Source of the DNA: Bacillota bacterium | Lineage (GTDB): Bacteria; Bacillota; Clostridia; Peptostreptococcales; Anaerovoracaceae | Assembly (NCBI GenBank): GCA_021769295.1 | Contig: JAETTD010000002.1 | Span: forward strand, 186,001 to 250,000 | Direction: 5' to 3' | DNA length: 64,000 nt | In this document: positions 8,973 to 18,811 of the stretch, piece after piece | Position numbering within the stretch: the first letter of the stretch is position 1 | Layout of the letters: each line of letters begins with the position of its first letter | Notes under the pieces: model-generated | Seen by the model: the letters and a program-made list of their open reading frames with translations, nothing else | Database searches by the model: none | What the model was told of the DNA's origin: nothing | Translations under genes and position numbers: made by a program

Positions 8973-9725
8973 ATGACAGCACCTGATCCGGTGGCTTTTA
9001 GCATATTCGGAGTGGATATAATGTGGTACGGTGCTTTAATAGGCTCGTCGTTCATGCTTGCCGTAATTATCACTTATGTCAGGGCGCCTAAGTTTAACAT
9101 ATCGCCTGATTTTATACTGACCCTTACCATATGGATCATTCCTTTCGCTATGATAGGAGCACGTCTTTACTATGTAATTTTCAGCTGGGATAAATATGCG
9201 GATAATTTATCCGAAATTTTTAATATAAGAAACGGTGGTCTTGCAATACACGGCGGATTGATTCTGTGTTTTATCGTAAGCTATTTTGTGTGTAAAAAAC
9301 ATAAAGTGGATTTCCTGAATGCGGCCGATTTGGTCGCTCCTGTCATTTCCTTGGCTCAGGCCATAGGCAGGTGGGGAAACTTTTTCAACGAAGAAGCTCA
9401 CGGTATAGAAACGGATTTGCCATGGGCGCAGATTATAGACGGAGTGGGCTATCACCCTACTTTCCTCTATGAATCAATTTGGTGTTTTCTGTTATTCATA
9501 TTTCTTATGTATTGGACAAACCATCACAGAAAGTTTAACGGGCAAATCATATGTTTATACGGAATCCTTTACTCGGCTGAAAGATTCGTCGTGGAAGGAT
9601 TCAGAACCGATAGCCTTATGGTAGGTCCTTTGCGCCAAGCTCAGGTTATCAGCCTTGCCCTTATTGCAGGCTGCATAATACTTTACTTTATATTCAGAAA
9701 GAAACAGATGACAAAACTTCAATAA
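8973..9725 (+). CDS. lgt: Prolipoprotein diacylglyceryl transferase
   Basis: Transfers diacylglyceryl from phosphatidylglycerol to the lipobox cysteine of prelipoproteins in the membrane, the first step of lipoprotein maturation (for instance of the ZnuA-type lipoprotein in this window). 250 residues with about seven membrane helices; contains the family HGGL segment (near residue 90) and the Lgt signature GRWGNFFNEEAHG (near 133-145). Strong AGGAG 7 nt before ATG. ychF starts 17 nt downstream, so the two are cotranscribed. Confidence 0.95.
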   Translation: MTAPDPVAFSIFGVDIMWYGALIGSSFMLAVIITYVRAPKFNISPDFILTLTIWIIPFAMIGARLYYVIFSWDKYADNLSEIFNIRNGGLAIHGGLILCFIVSYFVCKKHKVDFLNAADLVAPVISLAQAIGRWGNFFNEEAHGIETDLPWAQIIDGVGYHPTFLYESIWCFLLFIFLMYWTNHHRKFNGQIICLYGILYSAERFVVEGFRTDSLMVGPLRQAQVISLALIAGCIILYFIFRKKQMTKLQ

Positions 9726-9742
9726 TACAAAGGAGATTTTTA

Positions 9743-10834
9743 ATGAGATTAGGTATCGTTGGATTGCCAAATGTTGGCAAAAGCACTTTGTTTAATGCAA
9801 TTACCAAGGCGGGAGCCGAAGCCGCCAATTACCCCTTCTGCACCATTGAACCGAATATAGGAGTAGTCACCGTTCCTGACGAGCGTCTTAAGGTTCTGCA
9901 CGAAATGTATAATTCAAAAAAAACCATATACACTACTATTGAATTTTGTGATATAGCCGGCCTTGTAAAAGGTGCTTCCAAAGGAGAGGGCCTGGGTAAC
10001 AAGTTTTTAGGGCATATTCGTGAAGTTGACGCCATAGTGCATGTGGTAAGATGCTTTGAAAATGACAATATAGTTCATGTTGACGGACACATCGACCCTG
10101 CTTCCGATATTGAAACGATAAATACCGAGTTACTGCTTTCGGACATGGAAATTCTGGAAAGACGCATCCAGCGCACTGCGAAAGCCGCAAAAGCTGACAA
10201 GAAAATGCAAGGAGAGCTTGACCTCCTCAATAGAATTTACGCTTGGCTCGGCGAAGGAAAAAATGCAAGAGCTATGGAATTGGAAGATGAAGAAGCAGCA
10301 TTTGTAAAGACCCTCGATTTGCTTTCTTATAAACCTATAATATACGTTGCAAATGTTTCCGATGACGAAGTGGCATCAGAGGATAATGATTACGTCAAGC
10401 GAGTAAGAGAGATTGCCTCCTCGGAAAACGCAGAGGTCACAGTAATATGCGCCGAAATTGAAGCTGAAGTTGCAGAGCTTGATGATGAAGAACGAACCCT
10501 CTTCCTTCAGGAACTCGGAATAGGAGAATCCGGCCTTGATAAACTCATTAAGGCTTCTTATTCGCTTTTGGATTTAATCTCATTCTTAACTGCCGGTGAA
10601 CCGGAAGTCAGAGCATGGACCGTTAAACGCGGTACAAAAGCGCCCGGCGCCGCAGGAAAGATACATTCCGATTTTGAAAAAGGTTTCATTCGCGCAGAGA
10701 CAATAGCTTACGATAAGCTGATAGAATGCGGCGGAAACCTTGCTACCGCAAAAGAAAAGGGTCTAATACGCTCTGAGGGAAAAGACTACGTTGTCAAAGA
10801 CGGTGACGTAATGCACTTCCTGTTTAACGTATAG
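9743..10834 (+). CDS. ychF: Redox-regulated ATPase/GTPase YchF (OLA1 family)
   Basis: 363 residues, full family length. G1 [13 protein letters not shown] at the N-terminus, G3 [18 protein letters not shown]4 replaced by NVSD as is typical of this ATP-preferring Obg-like family, C-terminal TGS domain with [21 protein letters not shown] and [10 protein letters not shown]. Binds ribosomes and is linked to stress responses in other bacteria. AAGGAG precedes the ATG. Ends in a strong terminator. Confidence 0.96.
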   Translation: MRLGIVGLPNVGKSTLFNAITKAGAEAANYPFCTIEPNIGVVTVPDERLKVLHEMYNSKKTIYTTIEFCDIAGLVKGASKGEGLGNKFLGHIREVDAIVHVVRCFENDNIVHVDGHIDPASDIETINTELLLSDMEILERRIQRTAKAAKADKKMQGELDLLNRIYAWLGEGKNARAMELEDEEAAFVKTLDLLSYKPIIYVANVSDDEVASEDNDYVKRVREIASSENAEVTVICAEIEAEVAELDDEERTLFLQELGIGESGLDKLIKASYSLLDLISFLTAGEPEVRAWTVKRGTKAPGAAGKIHSDFEKGFIRAETIAYDKLIECGGNLATAKEKGLIRSEGKDYVVKDGDVMHFLFNV

Positions 10835-10848
10835 AAACTCACGAAAAA

Positions 10849-10896
10849 AGGATGTATCAGAATCTGCTTAATACGATTCTGATGCATCCTGTTTTT
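10849..10896 (+). terminator. Terminator after ychF
   Basis: 16-bp stem (10849-10864 with 10875-10890, one G-U/mismatch) followed by GTTTTT; lies directly after ychF and faces the small minus gene. Confidence 0.9.
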
Positions 10897-11140
10897 ATGC
10901 CTGAATATCTTTTCTTTCCTTCTCAGCAATATCAAGAAGTTCGGCTTCCTCATCCTCTGTCAGCTTCATAATCTTGCATATCCTTATCAAGGTCTCCTCG
11001 TCAAATACGAAATTATCTTCGACGCATAATTTGGTAAAATCCGATTTGCTGATTCCAAGCTGTGAAAAAGTAATGGTTCCGTCGCATATCTTTCTATCGT
11101 AAAATCTAAAAAACAAATTTTTAAATGTCACTTCCTGCAT
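10895..11140 (-). CDS. Small helix-rich protein, possible HTH
   Basis: 81 residues counted from ATG 11140, which has AGGAGG 8 nt upstream; a longer frame from 11215 lies inside the preceding gene and lacks support. The middle (about 25-60) reads TFSQLGISKSDFTKLCVEDNF then DEETLIRICKIMKLTEDE, a pattern compatible with a Cro/XRE-like helix-turn-helix, followed by an acidic helical tail. Overlaps the DUF1461 gene by 13 nt and so belongs to the coaW operon. Function not recognised; a transcriptional or membrane-linked regulator is only a guess. Confidence 0.65.
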   Translation of the reverse strand: MQEVTFKNLFFRFYDRKICDGTITFSQLGISKSDFTKLCVEDNFVFDEETLIRICKIMKLTEDEEAELLDIAEKERKDIQA

Positions 11141-11793
11141 CTGTTTATCCTCCTGTATATCAACTCCAAAGATGCGATTTGAATAACCGTAAGAACGATT
11201 ATAAATATTCCGCAATGCATGAAGAATTTATCCGGCAAAATCCTTATCACCGGGTCAGAAACCGGGTCAAATATCCAATAGTCATTGTTGAAAAACATCT
11301 TATGCATGACAGTAAATGCCCACTGCCAGTCTATTGCAATCGCTACTGCGACAGCCGCCGCCACCGTTACGGTCACAATGCCCGTCATTCTCATCCATGC
11401 GGTGTGGTTATAGTCTTCTAAGTTTTTTCTTTTGACATATAATATCCAAACCATTAAAACGATAATACCTGCGATGCATATCATCTGCATGGATGTGAAA
11501 ATATCCCTGACTTCTTCGAAGTGTATTCTGCCTTCTTCTGACATCGGAAGGGTCGGAAATATGAGTTCCCGAGTACCTCCCAGTAAATTATAGTCAATAA
11601 GCGTATCGTAGTTTAAGCGGCAGGCCTCCGCCGAAATTCCTGACATCTGCGGTATATTGAGATATTTTATATCCAAATAGTAAATGGGCCGGGTCAAAAC
11701 AGTCAAAGTCACTGAAACAGAAATAATCATAACCGTCGCTGCAAGAGCCGCCCCAAAGTTTATTAACTTGTATATATTTTTATTATTCGACAT
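11128..11793 (-). CDS. TIGR01906/DUF1461 family integral membrane protein
   Basis: 221 residues with helices near 12-35, 105-125, 137-157 and 190-212. The extracellular loop has the family hallmark SEEGRIHFEEVRDIF, and the segment before the last helix has NNDYWIFDPVSDPVIRILPDKFF, the most conserved part of the family. Known only as a Gram-positive membrane protein; function is unestablished. Sits between coaW (12 nt gap) and the small HTH-like gene (overlap). Start is supported by the helix directly after it rather than by its weak Shine-Dalgarno. Confidence 0.85.
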   Translation of the reverse strand: MSNNKNIYKLINFGAALAATVMIISVSVTLTVLTRPIYYLDIKYLNIPQMSGISAEACRLNYDTLIDYNLLGGTRELIFPTLPMSEEGRIHFEEVRDIFTSMQMICIAGIIVLMVWILYVKRKNLEDYNHTAWMRMTGIVTVTVAAAVAVAIAIDWQWAFTVMHKMFFNNDYWIFDPVSDPVIRILPDKFFMHCGIFIIVLTVIQIASLELIYRRINRCRK

Positions 11794-11805
11794 AAGGTTC
11801 TTTGC

Positions 11806-12645
11806 TTATACGGGCCTGAGGCAACATTTGTCAGCCAATGCAGTCCCGATGGCAGTACCGTATTCTCCGTCTTCCGGAATTATGAAGTTGCTGTCGGGAT
11901 ACATGGTTTTAATCATCTCACATACATTAGGGCATTCCGGGAAGTTAATTAAATTTCCTATTAAAACAAAATCATTTATATTTGTTCCGTTTGAAATCAG
12001 CACGGCAGTCTGGCATATTGTCTCTATTACCATGTGCACTATTCCTGCTGCCTTATCCTCACAGTTAGCCCTTGAGGATGCTTTTCCGAAATTTGAAGCG
12101 GTTATTTCCAAGTCGAGACCCGGAAGCGGCTTTTCAGAAATATCTCCTATCCTTAAATCAATATTTCCCACTCTTCCTGCGGAAGCGAGTTCCCTTATCT
12201 TAGAAAAATCATTGGTATTAAGCATCAGCTTTGAGAGGCCCGTAATGGTGCCTCCTCCGATACCTATACCTCCAAGATGCCTTGGAATGCCGTTTCTTAC
12301 CTCTACAAAGGAAGTGCCCGTGCCCATGCTTACCACTATAAATTCTTCCTTGTTTCCGGCAAAGTAGCCTCCCCCGATACCATTGGCGGAAAATTCGTCT
12401 ACCTTATAAGTCGGTAATCCGTATATACGTTGGTTTATACTGCTGCATCCGACTCCCGTAAGATTAACCTGCTCTATATCGGATAGCTCCAAATTATTAT
12501 CATACAAAAACTTTCCGAAAGCGCCAAAGAGCGAAGCAATGGCGTTATCAGCCGATATTTGAACCGGCATAAGCATTCTGCTTTCCTTAAACCCTGCAAT
12601 CTTTGTAGTGCTTCCACCTATATCAATACCTACGACAATCCCCAT
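11806..12645 (-). CDS. coaW: Type II pantothenate kinase
   Basis: Phosphorylates pantothenate with ATP, the first step of coenzyme A synthesis, in the cytoplasm. 279 residues of the ASKHA fold: phosphate-1 loop GIDIGGSTTK (5-14), TGVGCSSINQRIYG, the VDEFSANGIGG region, MGTGTSFVEV, GGIGIGGGTITGL, and a final DGEYGTAIGTALA adenosine motif. Closest to the S. aureus CoaW type, which is insensitive to CoA feedback in known cases. Preceded by its own promoter and heads a three-gene operon. Confidence 0.93.
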   Translation of the reverse strand: MGIVVGIDIGGSTTKIAGFKESRMLMPVQISADNAIASLFGAFGKFLYDNNLELSDIEQVNLTGVGCSSINQRIYGLPTYKVDEFSANGIGGGYFAGNKEEFIVVSMGTGTSFVEVRNGIPRHLGGIGIGGGTITGLSKLMLNTNDFSKIRELASAGRVGNIDLRIGDISEKPLPGLDLEITASNFGKASSRANCEDKAAGIVHMVIETICQTAVLISNGTNINDFVLIGNLINFPECPNVCEMIKTMYPDSNFIIPEDGEYGTAIGTALADKCCLRPV

Positions 12646-12702
12646 TCTTAAAAACCTTTCTTCAAAAATACAATGAATGCTTACCTATGTCAACAATCAT
12701 TT

Positions 12703-12731
12703 ATTATACCACAGGAAAAGTCGTATGTTAA
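12703..12731 (-). promoter_or_regulatory. Promoter of coaW operon
   Basis: TTAACA (12726-12731), 17 bp spacer, TATAAT (12703-12708) on minus, 58 bp before coaW. Confidence 0.75.
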
Positions 12732-12751
12732 GCAAATCTACAAGATAAGAC

Positions 12752-15391
12752 TTACTTATGCTTCTTCCTCTGGAAAAATTTTACCGTTTCCACAATCGGT
12801 ATGATTAAAAATGCCAATCCCAATGCGACTGCATATTCCATTAAACTTATATGTTCAAATTCAAATGCATTGCTCAGGAACGGAATATATATAACCGCCG
12901 TCGTACATATCAAACTTGCAATTCCCGCCCATGTAAGAGCCGGATTTATATTTCTTATCTTAAACAGGCTTTCTCTTTGCGAACGCATATTGAAGCTATG
13001 GAAAATTTCCGACATTGACAGGGTCAGAAATGCCATGGTTGTTCCGTCAGGGCTTGTGGCTATTTCCCACACACCTGCTTCAATATAATGTCCTACAAAA
13101 TATGCAACCAGTGTCAGCAAGGCAAGAGCTGCACCCTGATATATCATATCCACGCCTAATCCTCCGGCAAATATGCCGTCGCTTGTCTTTCTCGGGCTGC
13201 GATTCATGATGTCAGCTTCCGGTTTTTCAACGCCTAAAGCCAAGGCCGGGAAACAGTCTGTAACCAGATTTATCCAAAGAAGATGAACCGGATGCAAAAT
13301 TGTAAATCCCAGCATGGTAGCTGCAAATATGCTTATAACTTCACTCATATTTGAAGCAAGCAAGAACTGAATGGCTTTTCGTATATTGTCATATATACGT
13401 CTTCCTTCAGCAACAGCTCCTACAATGGTAGCAAAGTTATCATCCGCAAGAACCATATCTGCTACGTTCTTTGTGACATCAGTTCCCGTTATTCCCATGC
13501 CGACACCTATATCTGCGGATTTTATGCTTGGAGCATCGTTTACTCCGTCTCCGGTCATTGCGGTAACGTACCCCTTTTTCTTCCACATGTTTACAATCCG
13601 AACTTTATGCTCAGGCTGCACACGAGCATAAACTCCTATATGTTCTATTTCCCTTTCAAAGGTATCGTCGTCCATTTCATTGAGCATTGCTCCCGTAATG
13701 GCTCGTCTGTCGCCGTTTAAAATACCAAGTTCCCTGCCGATTGCGGCTGCGGTATCAACGTGGTCTCCGGTAATCATTACAGGAGTTATACCTGCATGAT
13801 TGCACTCTTCTATGGCAGCTTTTACTTCCGGTCTCACCGGGTCAATCATACCTACAAGACCTATAAAGCACAAATCCTTTTCCACTGCGGTAGATGCAAC
13901 TTCCCGAGGAATCTCGTCATATACCGTAAATGAAGCCATTAACACTCTGAGAGCTTCATCTGCCATTTCCTTATTAGCGGCCAAAACAGCTTTTTTATCT
14001 TCATCGGTAATATCCCTGATTTTTCCCTTATCCAGTATCTTCGTGCATTTTTTAAGCACTTCATCCGGTGCGCCCTTGGTATATTGAATGATTTCGCCTG
14101 TTTCTCTGTCCTTATGCAAGGTGCTCATCATCTTTCTGCCGCTGTCAAATGGAACTTCCTTTACCCTCGGCAGCTTCTGCTCCGTTGCTTTCTTATCTAT
14201 TCCCAGCTTTGCAGCGTAATTCACGAGAGCGCATTCGGTAGGCTCTCCCGTCGCCGTGTCATCACCCTCTTCTATAATTGCATCGCAGCACAAAGCCATA
14301 GCCTGTGCAAGCAGCATCTCATCATCTCCGTAATGCTGAACTACCGTCATTCTGTTTTGCGTCAAAGTGCCTGTTTTATCAGAACATATAATCTGAGCAC
14401 ATCCTAAGGTTTCCACAGCCGTAAGCTTTCGTATTATTGCATTGCGCTTACTCATATTTGTTACACCTATGGAAAGAACTATGGTAACCACAGCAGCAAG
14501 CCCCTCTGGTATTGCTGCAACAGCAAGACTCACAGCAATCATAAACATGTCAAGCACAACTTCTCCGTTTATATTGTCCGCTCTAAGCAGGCTTACTCCA
14601 AATATAACAACGCAAATTGCAAGCACGAGAACCGTTAAAATCTTGCTTAACTGAGCGAGCTTTATCTGAAGCGGAGTTTTTCCTTCTTTGGCTTGAGCCA
14701 ATGCATCGGCAATTTTACCCATTTCCGTATGCATTCCCGTATCGCATACAACAGCCATACCATGACCGTAAACGACCGTACTGCCCATATATATCATGTT
14801 TTTTCTGTCTCCAAGAGAGATTTCTTTTTCACCGTTCAGGCTTAATTTTTCATCCGTCTTGTCTACCGGCACGCTTTCTCCTGTCAAAGCCGCTTCTTCC
14901 ACTTTCATGCTGGCGCACTGAATTATTCTTCCGTCAGCAGGAACCGCATCTCCTGCCTCAAGAACTATAATGTCGCCCTTTACCAGTTCTTCGCTCTTTA
15001 CGGTAACAAGCCTCCCGTCTCTGTACACCTTGCTTGTGGCTGCCGCCATTTCCTGAAGAGCTTCTATCGCCTTTTCCGCCTTGCTTTCCTGAAATACTCC
15101 AAGGACAGCGTTTATTATGACTACAGCCATTATAATTATTACATCGGCAAAACTCTCATTGGCATAGAATGATGTCACTCCTGAAATACATGCAGCTACT
15201 ATAAGAATGATAATCATAGGGTCTGCAAACTGCATGATAAACTTCTTCAGCAGAGAGTATTTAGGAGGCTCCTCCAATTTATTTTTTCCGTATTGCTGCA
15301 GACGTTCCTCTGCCTGTGATTGTGCAAGACCATTGGTGGTGCTTCTCACCTCAGCCATGGTTTCTTCCATGGACTTTAAGTAATATTGCAT
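12752..15391 (-). CDS. Cation-translocating P-type ATPase (SERCA/PMCA-like calcium pump)
   Basis: About 879 residues. Contains TGES in the actuator domain, PEGL in helix 4 (VAAIPEGLAAVV), the phosphorylation loop DKTGTLTQNR (Asp338), KGAPDEV in the nucleotide domain and TGDGVNDAPSIKSADIGVGMG hinge, with ten predicted helices including the extra C-terminal set of type II pumps. NMSEV in helix 6-type position and LWINLVTDCFPALALG fit calcium ATPases. Exports Ca2+ (or Mn2+) using ATP. ATG 15391 has GGAAAGAG before it; an upstream TTG (15424) lacks a site. Follows a terminator hairpin that also contains a TATAAT. Confidence 0.93.
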   Translation of the reverse strand: MQYYLKSMEETMAEVRSTTNGLAQSQAEERLQQYGKNKLEEPPKYSLLKKFIMQFADPMIIILIVAACISGVTSFYANESFADVIIIMAVVIINAVLGVFQESKAEKAIEALQEMAAATSKVYRDGRLVTVKSEELVKGDIIVLEAGDAVPADGRIIQCASMKVEEAALTGESVPVDKTDEKLSLNGEKEISLGDRKNMIYMGSTVVYGHGMAVVCDTGMHTEMGKIADALAQAKEGKTPLQIKLAQLSKILTVLVLAICVVIFGVSLLRADNINGEVVLDMFMIAVSLAVAAIPEGLAAVVTIVLSIGVTNMSKRNAIIRKLTAVETLGCAQIICSDKTGTLTQNRMTVVQHYGDDEMLLAQAMALCCDAIIEEGDDTATGEPTECALVNYAAKLGIDKKATEQKLPRVKEVPFDSGRKMMSTLHKDRETGEIIQYTKGAPDEVLKKCTKILDKGKIRDITDEDKKAVLAANKEMADEALRVLMASFTVYDEIPREVASTAVEKDLCFIGLVGMIDPVRPEVKAAIEECNHAGITPVMITGDHVDTAAAIGRELGILNGDRRAITGAMLNEMDDDTFEREIEHIGVYARVQPEHKVRIVNMWKKKGYVTAMTGDGVNDAPSIKSADIGVGMGITGTDVTKNVADMVLADDNFATIVGAVAEGRRIYDNIRKAIQFLLASNMSEVISIFAATMLGFTILHPVHLLWINLVTDCFPALALGVEKPEADIMNRSPRKTSDGIFAGGLGVDMIYQGAALALLTLVAYFVGHYIEAGVWEIATSPDGTTMAFLTLSMSEIFHSFNMRSQRESLFKIRNINPALTWAGIASLICTTAVIYIPFLSNAFEFEHISLMEYAVALGLAFLIIPIVETVKFFQRKKHK

Positions 15392-15422
15392 TGCTCTCTT
15401 TCCTTTCCGGTCGGAAGTCAAC

Positions 15423-15471
15423 AAAAAAAGACTCCTACCATATAAACATTATTATATACGATAAAAGTCTT
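15423..15471 (-). terminator. Long hairpin terminator between adhesin and Ca2+ pump genes
   Basis: On minus the RNA folds as a continuous stem of about 17 pairs (15471 inward with 15428 inward) including several G-U pairs, then seven U. The G-U pairs fit only minus-strand transcription. A TATAAT (15451-15456) within it might serve the pump gene, in which case it could not also terminate that transcript. Confidence 0.8.
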
Positions 15472-15542
15472 ACTATTTAAGATATCGGCGGATTAAAAAT
15501 TTTAATCGTACTGACGCTGGATATCACATCTTGCGATGCCAG

Positions 15543-18194
15543 TTACTCCCTTTTATATCGAAGTATTTTACAATATATGAAAAATATTGTCAAGGTTGCT
15601 ACAAAATTTGTTATAATCCAAAAATTAAGATCAGCTTTATCTCCTGTCTTGGGAACCTTTTCATTTATTATGGAGATATTTATTTCAGCTTGATTTTCGC
15701 CAATAAAAACAGGAATTTCTTCATCCGCAAGCACATACCCTTCTGCCGCTTCTATCTCCCGCACGATATAATTGCCATAAGCAACGTCTTTAAACTCGAA
15801 TTTTCCTTTTTCACTGGATATATCAGTTAAAATCGCATTTTCCCTTTGGAAGATTTCCTCATTTTCTTTAAAGAGTCCTATAACTGCTCCCTCAAGAGGC
15901 TCCCCTTCTGCGTTTACCTTTAATCCTGAAATGCTTCCCCTTATTATCTTATTTTCAATCGGTTTTCCGTCATTTAAAGTAATATTTACAATCTCTCCGG
16001 ACTTGTCATCGTAATTGAAACTTACAGGATATCGGGTTTCATCTGAAATATAATGCTTATCGGATTTTACTTCTTTTACGTAATATTCCCCATTGGGAAT
16101 ATCTATTGTGAACTTTCCATAATATTTGTCACCCTCTTTTTCTATTCCTGTGATTTCGAGCAAGCCGTCTTTAGGAATTACGCTGCCGTCCGCCGCCGTT
16201 ATTTCCTGAGATGCAAACAAGCCGAACTTGACAGCTTTATAAAAATCTTCTGCGTAAATTCCAAACAGCTTATCATTCTCAAGACATTTAAAAAAGTCTA
16301 TATATGCCTTTTGTCTCACATTCTTAAGACTTATATCGACTGCCGTAACTTCTACCGCCTGCCCTGCATACTTAATATCCGCTTTATACGGCTTGTCATC
16401 AATCACAAAACCGTCTTGCCCTTGAATCTCTCTAACTTGATAGCTTCCTATATACAACGGTATGGACTGTGCGCTTCCCCCTTCATCTGTTGTTACTGTA
16501 TCGACAAGCTCGCCCTTTTTTGCTCTGACAGTGCCGTCAGCAGTTTCAATATCCTCGGAAGCATATATTTCAAATTTGATTCCGGAAAGTCCGCTGTCTT
16601 TATATACGGGAATGTACATGCCGTCTTTTTCTTTTACGCTGCTCAATATACTGCCCGTTTTCTTTATTCTTATCACGCCCTTTTGTGCATGATCCCCCTG
16701 GCTGACGGTCAGCGTTTTTTGGCTTCCGTCCACTTTAAAATCAATGGGATTTGCCAGCACATATCCTTCCGGAGCAGTAATCTCAATCAAACGATAATCT
16801 CCATAAAACAAAGGTTCAGGTAAATTTATTATACCGTCTTTGTCTGTTACAAAATATCCTTTTGGCGGCATTCCGGCGATTCTTTTCCCGGTGGTTAAGT
16901 TGATAAGCTCATATTCTACACCTGCTCTCGGTATGGTCTTTCTGGTTTCGGCATCTGTCTTTACTATCTTGATTTTGCTCTGCATCGTTTCATTGCTTAT
17001 TTTATACGTGTATACCTTGTCATGCTCGTCATTACCTATGGTAACATCAAATGCTTTTGCCAATTTATGCCCTTCTGCCCCTTTGGTCTGAATTACCGTA
17101 TATGTACCATGGGGAAGCTCTTTTGTCATAGCCTTACCTGCTGCGTCCGTAATGATAATGTCTCTATTCTCTTTTGAAGCTTTTTCATAACTTCCGGCGG
17201 ATTTAAGGTAAACTTCAAATTCAGCTCCCTGTTCCGGCTCTGCGGTATCGGAAGAAGCATCGGGAGATTTGGCTTTTTCTATGGCAATTTTCCCCTTAAC
17301 AGCCTTAACATCAAATTTTAAAGACAGTCCCAAGGGGCTGAGCACATTTCCGTATACGGTTATATCCTGGCTGCCCTCCGAATTGTACACATAGTTCACC
17401 CTCTCTGCGTCTCCGTACTTTTCTCCTCCCGCATCTTTTATATCATCTTCGGTCATTATTACGGTTTTATTCGAACAATCGGCTTCTGCAGTCACGATTA
17501 AGAAGTTGTCTCCCTTCTGATGTACGACGGTAATGCCGTTTTTAAAACAGGCAAAAGCAGGATAATCAGCCAGCACACCGTTAGTATCGTCAAGAGTTAC
17601 CGTCGCACCTGCATCAATTCTTAGCAGCATTGAATCAAAACTCGGCGCTGTATCCCATTTATTCAGCTTATCCTGCACCAAGGCTTTCCACTCTTCATAT
17701 TCTTCTCTTATAGATGCATCATTAAAATATGAATTATATACGCCGCCTGTCATACCGTTGGCGGTCTTATATGATGAAGGCAGGCTTTGCCATATGAACA
17801 TCTGAGTAAAGGCATAGTCCTTATCTGTTGGGGCATTCTTGCAGTAATATCCCAAATAAGCTATCTTTGCCTGCATGGAATTATCCTGAGTAACCGCACT
17901 CGCCGTATAATCTCCCACAACGCTACCCTGTCCGGGAACGTACGGGTTTCCTTCTTTGTCTCTCACGCCTCTTCCCGACTGGGTGCAAAAAGCAGTCTTT
18001 CCGTTTACTTTAAACATTGTAATATTGGCATTGGGAATAATTCCCCAGTCCGACACGTTATGATAATTTGAAAATCCATACAATGTTATCAACTCAATGG
18101 TCGTTTCGGCAGCAAATGACGGCATGGCAGACGTAAGTACGAGCAAAGCCGTCAATATAACTGCATTTAGTTTTGATAAAAATTTTTTCTTCAC
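15543..18194 (-). CDS. Thioester-domain, Cna-B/SpaA repeat, sortase-anchored adhesin
   Basis: 883 residues, secreted and wall-anchored. GTG start with GGAGG 4 nt upstream. Signal peptide 1-29 (cleavage after SFA-A). A TQXA-type thioester domain follows: Cys70 in FCTQSG and Gln131 in TQMFIWQ are the expected thioester pair, which in Gram-positive adhesins bonds covalently to host or surface amines. Then about five Cna-B/SpaA-like beta modules (roughly 300-400, 405-505, 510-620, 630-740, 745-840), each ending in a YxVxE-like strand and able to form isopeptide bonds. The end has VPKTG (847-851), a hydrophobic helix and KILRYKRE, a sortase signal. No sortase gene is nearby. It is the last gene of the Tad-like operon. 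Confidence 0.9.
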   Translation of the reverse strand: MKKKFLSKLNAVILTALLVLTSAMPSFAAETTIELITLYGFSNYHNVSDWGIIPNANITMFKVNGKTAFCTQSGRGVRDKEGNPYVPGQGSVVGDYTASAVTQDNSMQAKIAYLGYYCKNAPTDKDYAFTQMFIWQSLPSSYKTANGMTGGVYNSYFNDASIREEYEEWKALVQDKLNKWDTAPSFDSMLLRIDAGATVTLDDTNGVLADYPAFACFKNGITVVHQKGDNFLIVTAEADCSNKTVIMTEDDIKDAGGEKYGDAERVNYVYNSEGSQDITVYGNVLSPLGLSLKFDVKAVKGKIAIEKAKSPDASSDTAEPEQGAEFEVYLKSAGSYEKASKENRDIIITDAAGKAMTKELPHGTYTVIQTKGAEGHKLAKAFDVTIGNDEHDKVYTYKISNETMQSKIKIVKTDAETRKTIPRAGVEYELINLTTGKRIAGMPPKGYFVTDKDGIINLPEPLFYGDYRLIEITAPEGYVLANPIDFKVDGSQKTLTVSQGDHAQKGVIRIKKTGSILSSVKEKDGMYIPVYKDSGLSGIKFEIYASEDIETADGTVRAKKGELVDTVTTDEGGSAQSIPLYIGSYQVREIQGQDGFVIDDKPYKADIKYAGQAVEVTAVDISLKNVRQKAYIDFFKCLENDKLFGIYAEDFYKAVKFGLFASQEITAADGSVIPKDGLLEITGIEKEGDKYYGKFTIDIPNGEYYVKEVKSDKHYISDETRYPVSFNYDDKSGEIVNITLNDGKPIENKIIRGSISGLKVNAEGEPLEGAVIGLFKENEEIFQRENAILTDISSEKGKFEFKDVAYGNYIVREIEAAEGYVLADEEIPVFIGENQAEINISIINEKVPKTGDKADLNFWIITNFVATLTIFFIYCKILRYKRE

Positions 18195-18218
18195 TTTTCC
18201 TCCTTTATAAATCAGTGT

Positions 18219-18308
18219 TTATCTCATCATACTTAGGCATTGGAGCTGAAAACCGTTCAGCATACTCATTAAAATTACGAGCCCTGTGGTTATAATCAGG
18301 TTTTTCAT
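18219..18308 (-). CDS. 29-residue membrane peptide, Tad-like operon
   Basis: Begins MKNLIITTGLVILM and ends after CLSMMR; nearly all hydrophobic. ATG overlaps the stop of the upstream gene by 4 nt (ATGA) and has GGGAGG 6 nt before it. The N-terminus MKNLI matches the two small proteins upstream. Too short for a pilin; may be a decayed copy or a small membrane subunit. Confidence 0.55.
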   Translation of the reverse strand: MKNLIITTGLVILMSMLNGFQLQCLSMMR

Positions 18309-18658
18309 GGTATCCTCCCTTTAACAACATACTCTGTCCTGTTTTCATCCTGAGAAATTCCAAGCAGGCTGCCGCATGCTATCACATTTTTTATCGGTGC
18401 TCTCACTTCATAGCTTTCTTCGCTCTCTATTATCTTCACCTCGCTCTTTTCGCAGCCTAATATACGGGAAATATTTTCTGCCAGAGTGTCTCCCGCATTA
18501 TCAGCTTTATCGCCTTTGTCCTGCAAAGTGAGCTTATAGGCGTTAACCGCCCTGTCAGAGGCCGTTATCCGGCTTATAAGCGCCTGATTTACCGAAAATT
18601 GCAATATAAAAATCATCATGATTGAAATTGCCGCCATGGTTGTAATCAAGTCCTTCAT
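18305..18658 (-). CDS. TadE-like pseudopilin candidate
   Basis: 117 residues from ATG 18658 (AAGGAGG 5 nt upstream; an in-frame earlier start is inside the preceding gene). One N-terminal hydrophobic helix (about 5-27, DLITTMAAISIMMIFILQF) with no preceding long basic leader, then a soluble acidic part with a Cys near 73. The architecture is that of TadE/minor pseudopilins; sequence identity to a named family is not recognised. Position between two tiny pilin-like genes and the adhesin supports a filament role. Confidence 0.65.
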   Translation of the reverse strand: MKDLITTMAAISIMMIFILQFSVNQALISRITASDRAVNAYKLTLQDKGDKADNAGDTLAENISRILGCEKSEVKIIESEESYEVRAPIKNVIACGSLLGISQDENRTEYVVKGRIP

Positions 18659-18659
18659 T

Positions 18660-18809
18660 TTATCCTCCTTCCGTCTCATAAAGCTCTATGGTTTTCATCA
18701 TTACTTCCCGGGAAATGCTTCTTAGGCTGTTGTCCCCATCGCCCACCATCATGTTAAATATAAAAGCTCCCAATATTGCGGTTCCTATTATGATTATAAG
18801 ATTTTTCAT
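18660..18809 (-). CDS. 49-residue pilin-like membrane protein
   Basis: Starts MKNLIIIIGTAILGAF, one hydrophobic helix (4-22), then an acidic/polar tail ending ETEGG. ATG 18809 has GGAGG 6 nt before it. Shares its first ten residues with the next protein upstream, so the two are tandem paralogues. Resembles Flp/Tad pilins in size and helix placement, but lacks the usual GATAIEY-type cleavage site. Confidence 0.7.
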   Translation of the reverse strand: MKNLIIIIGTAILGAFIFNMMVGDGDNSLRSISREVMMKTIELYETEGG

Positions 18810-18811
18810 CT

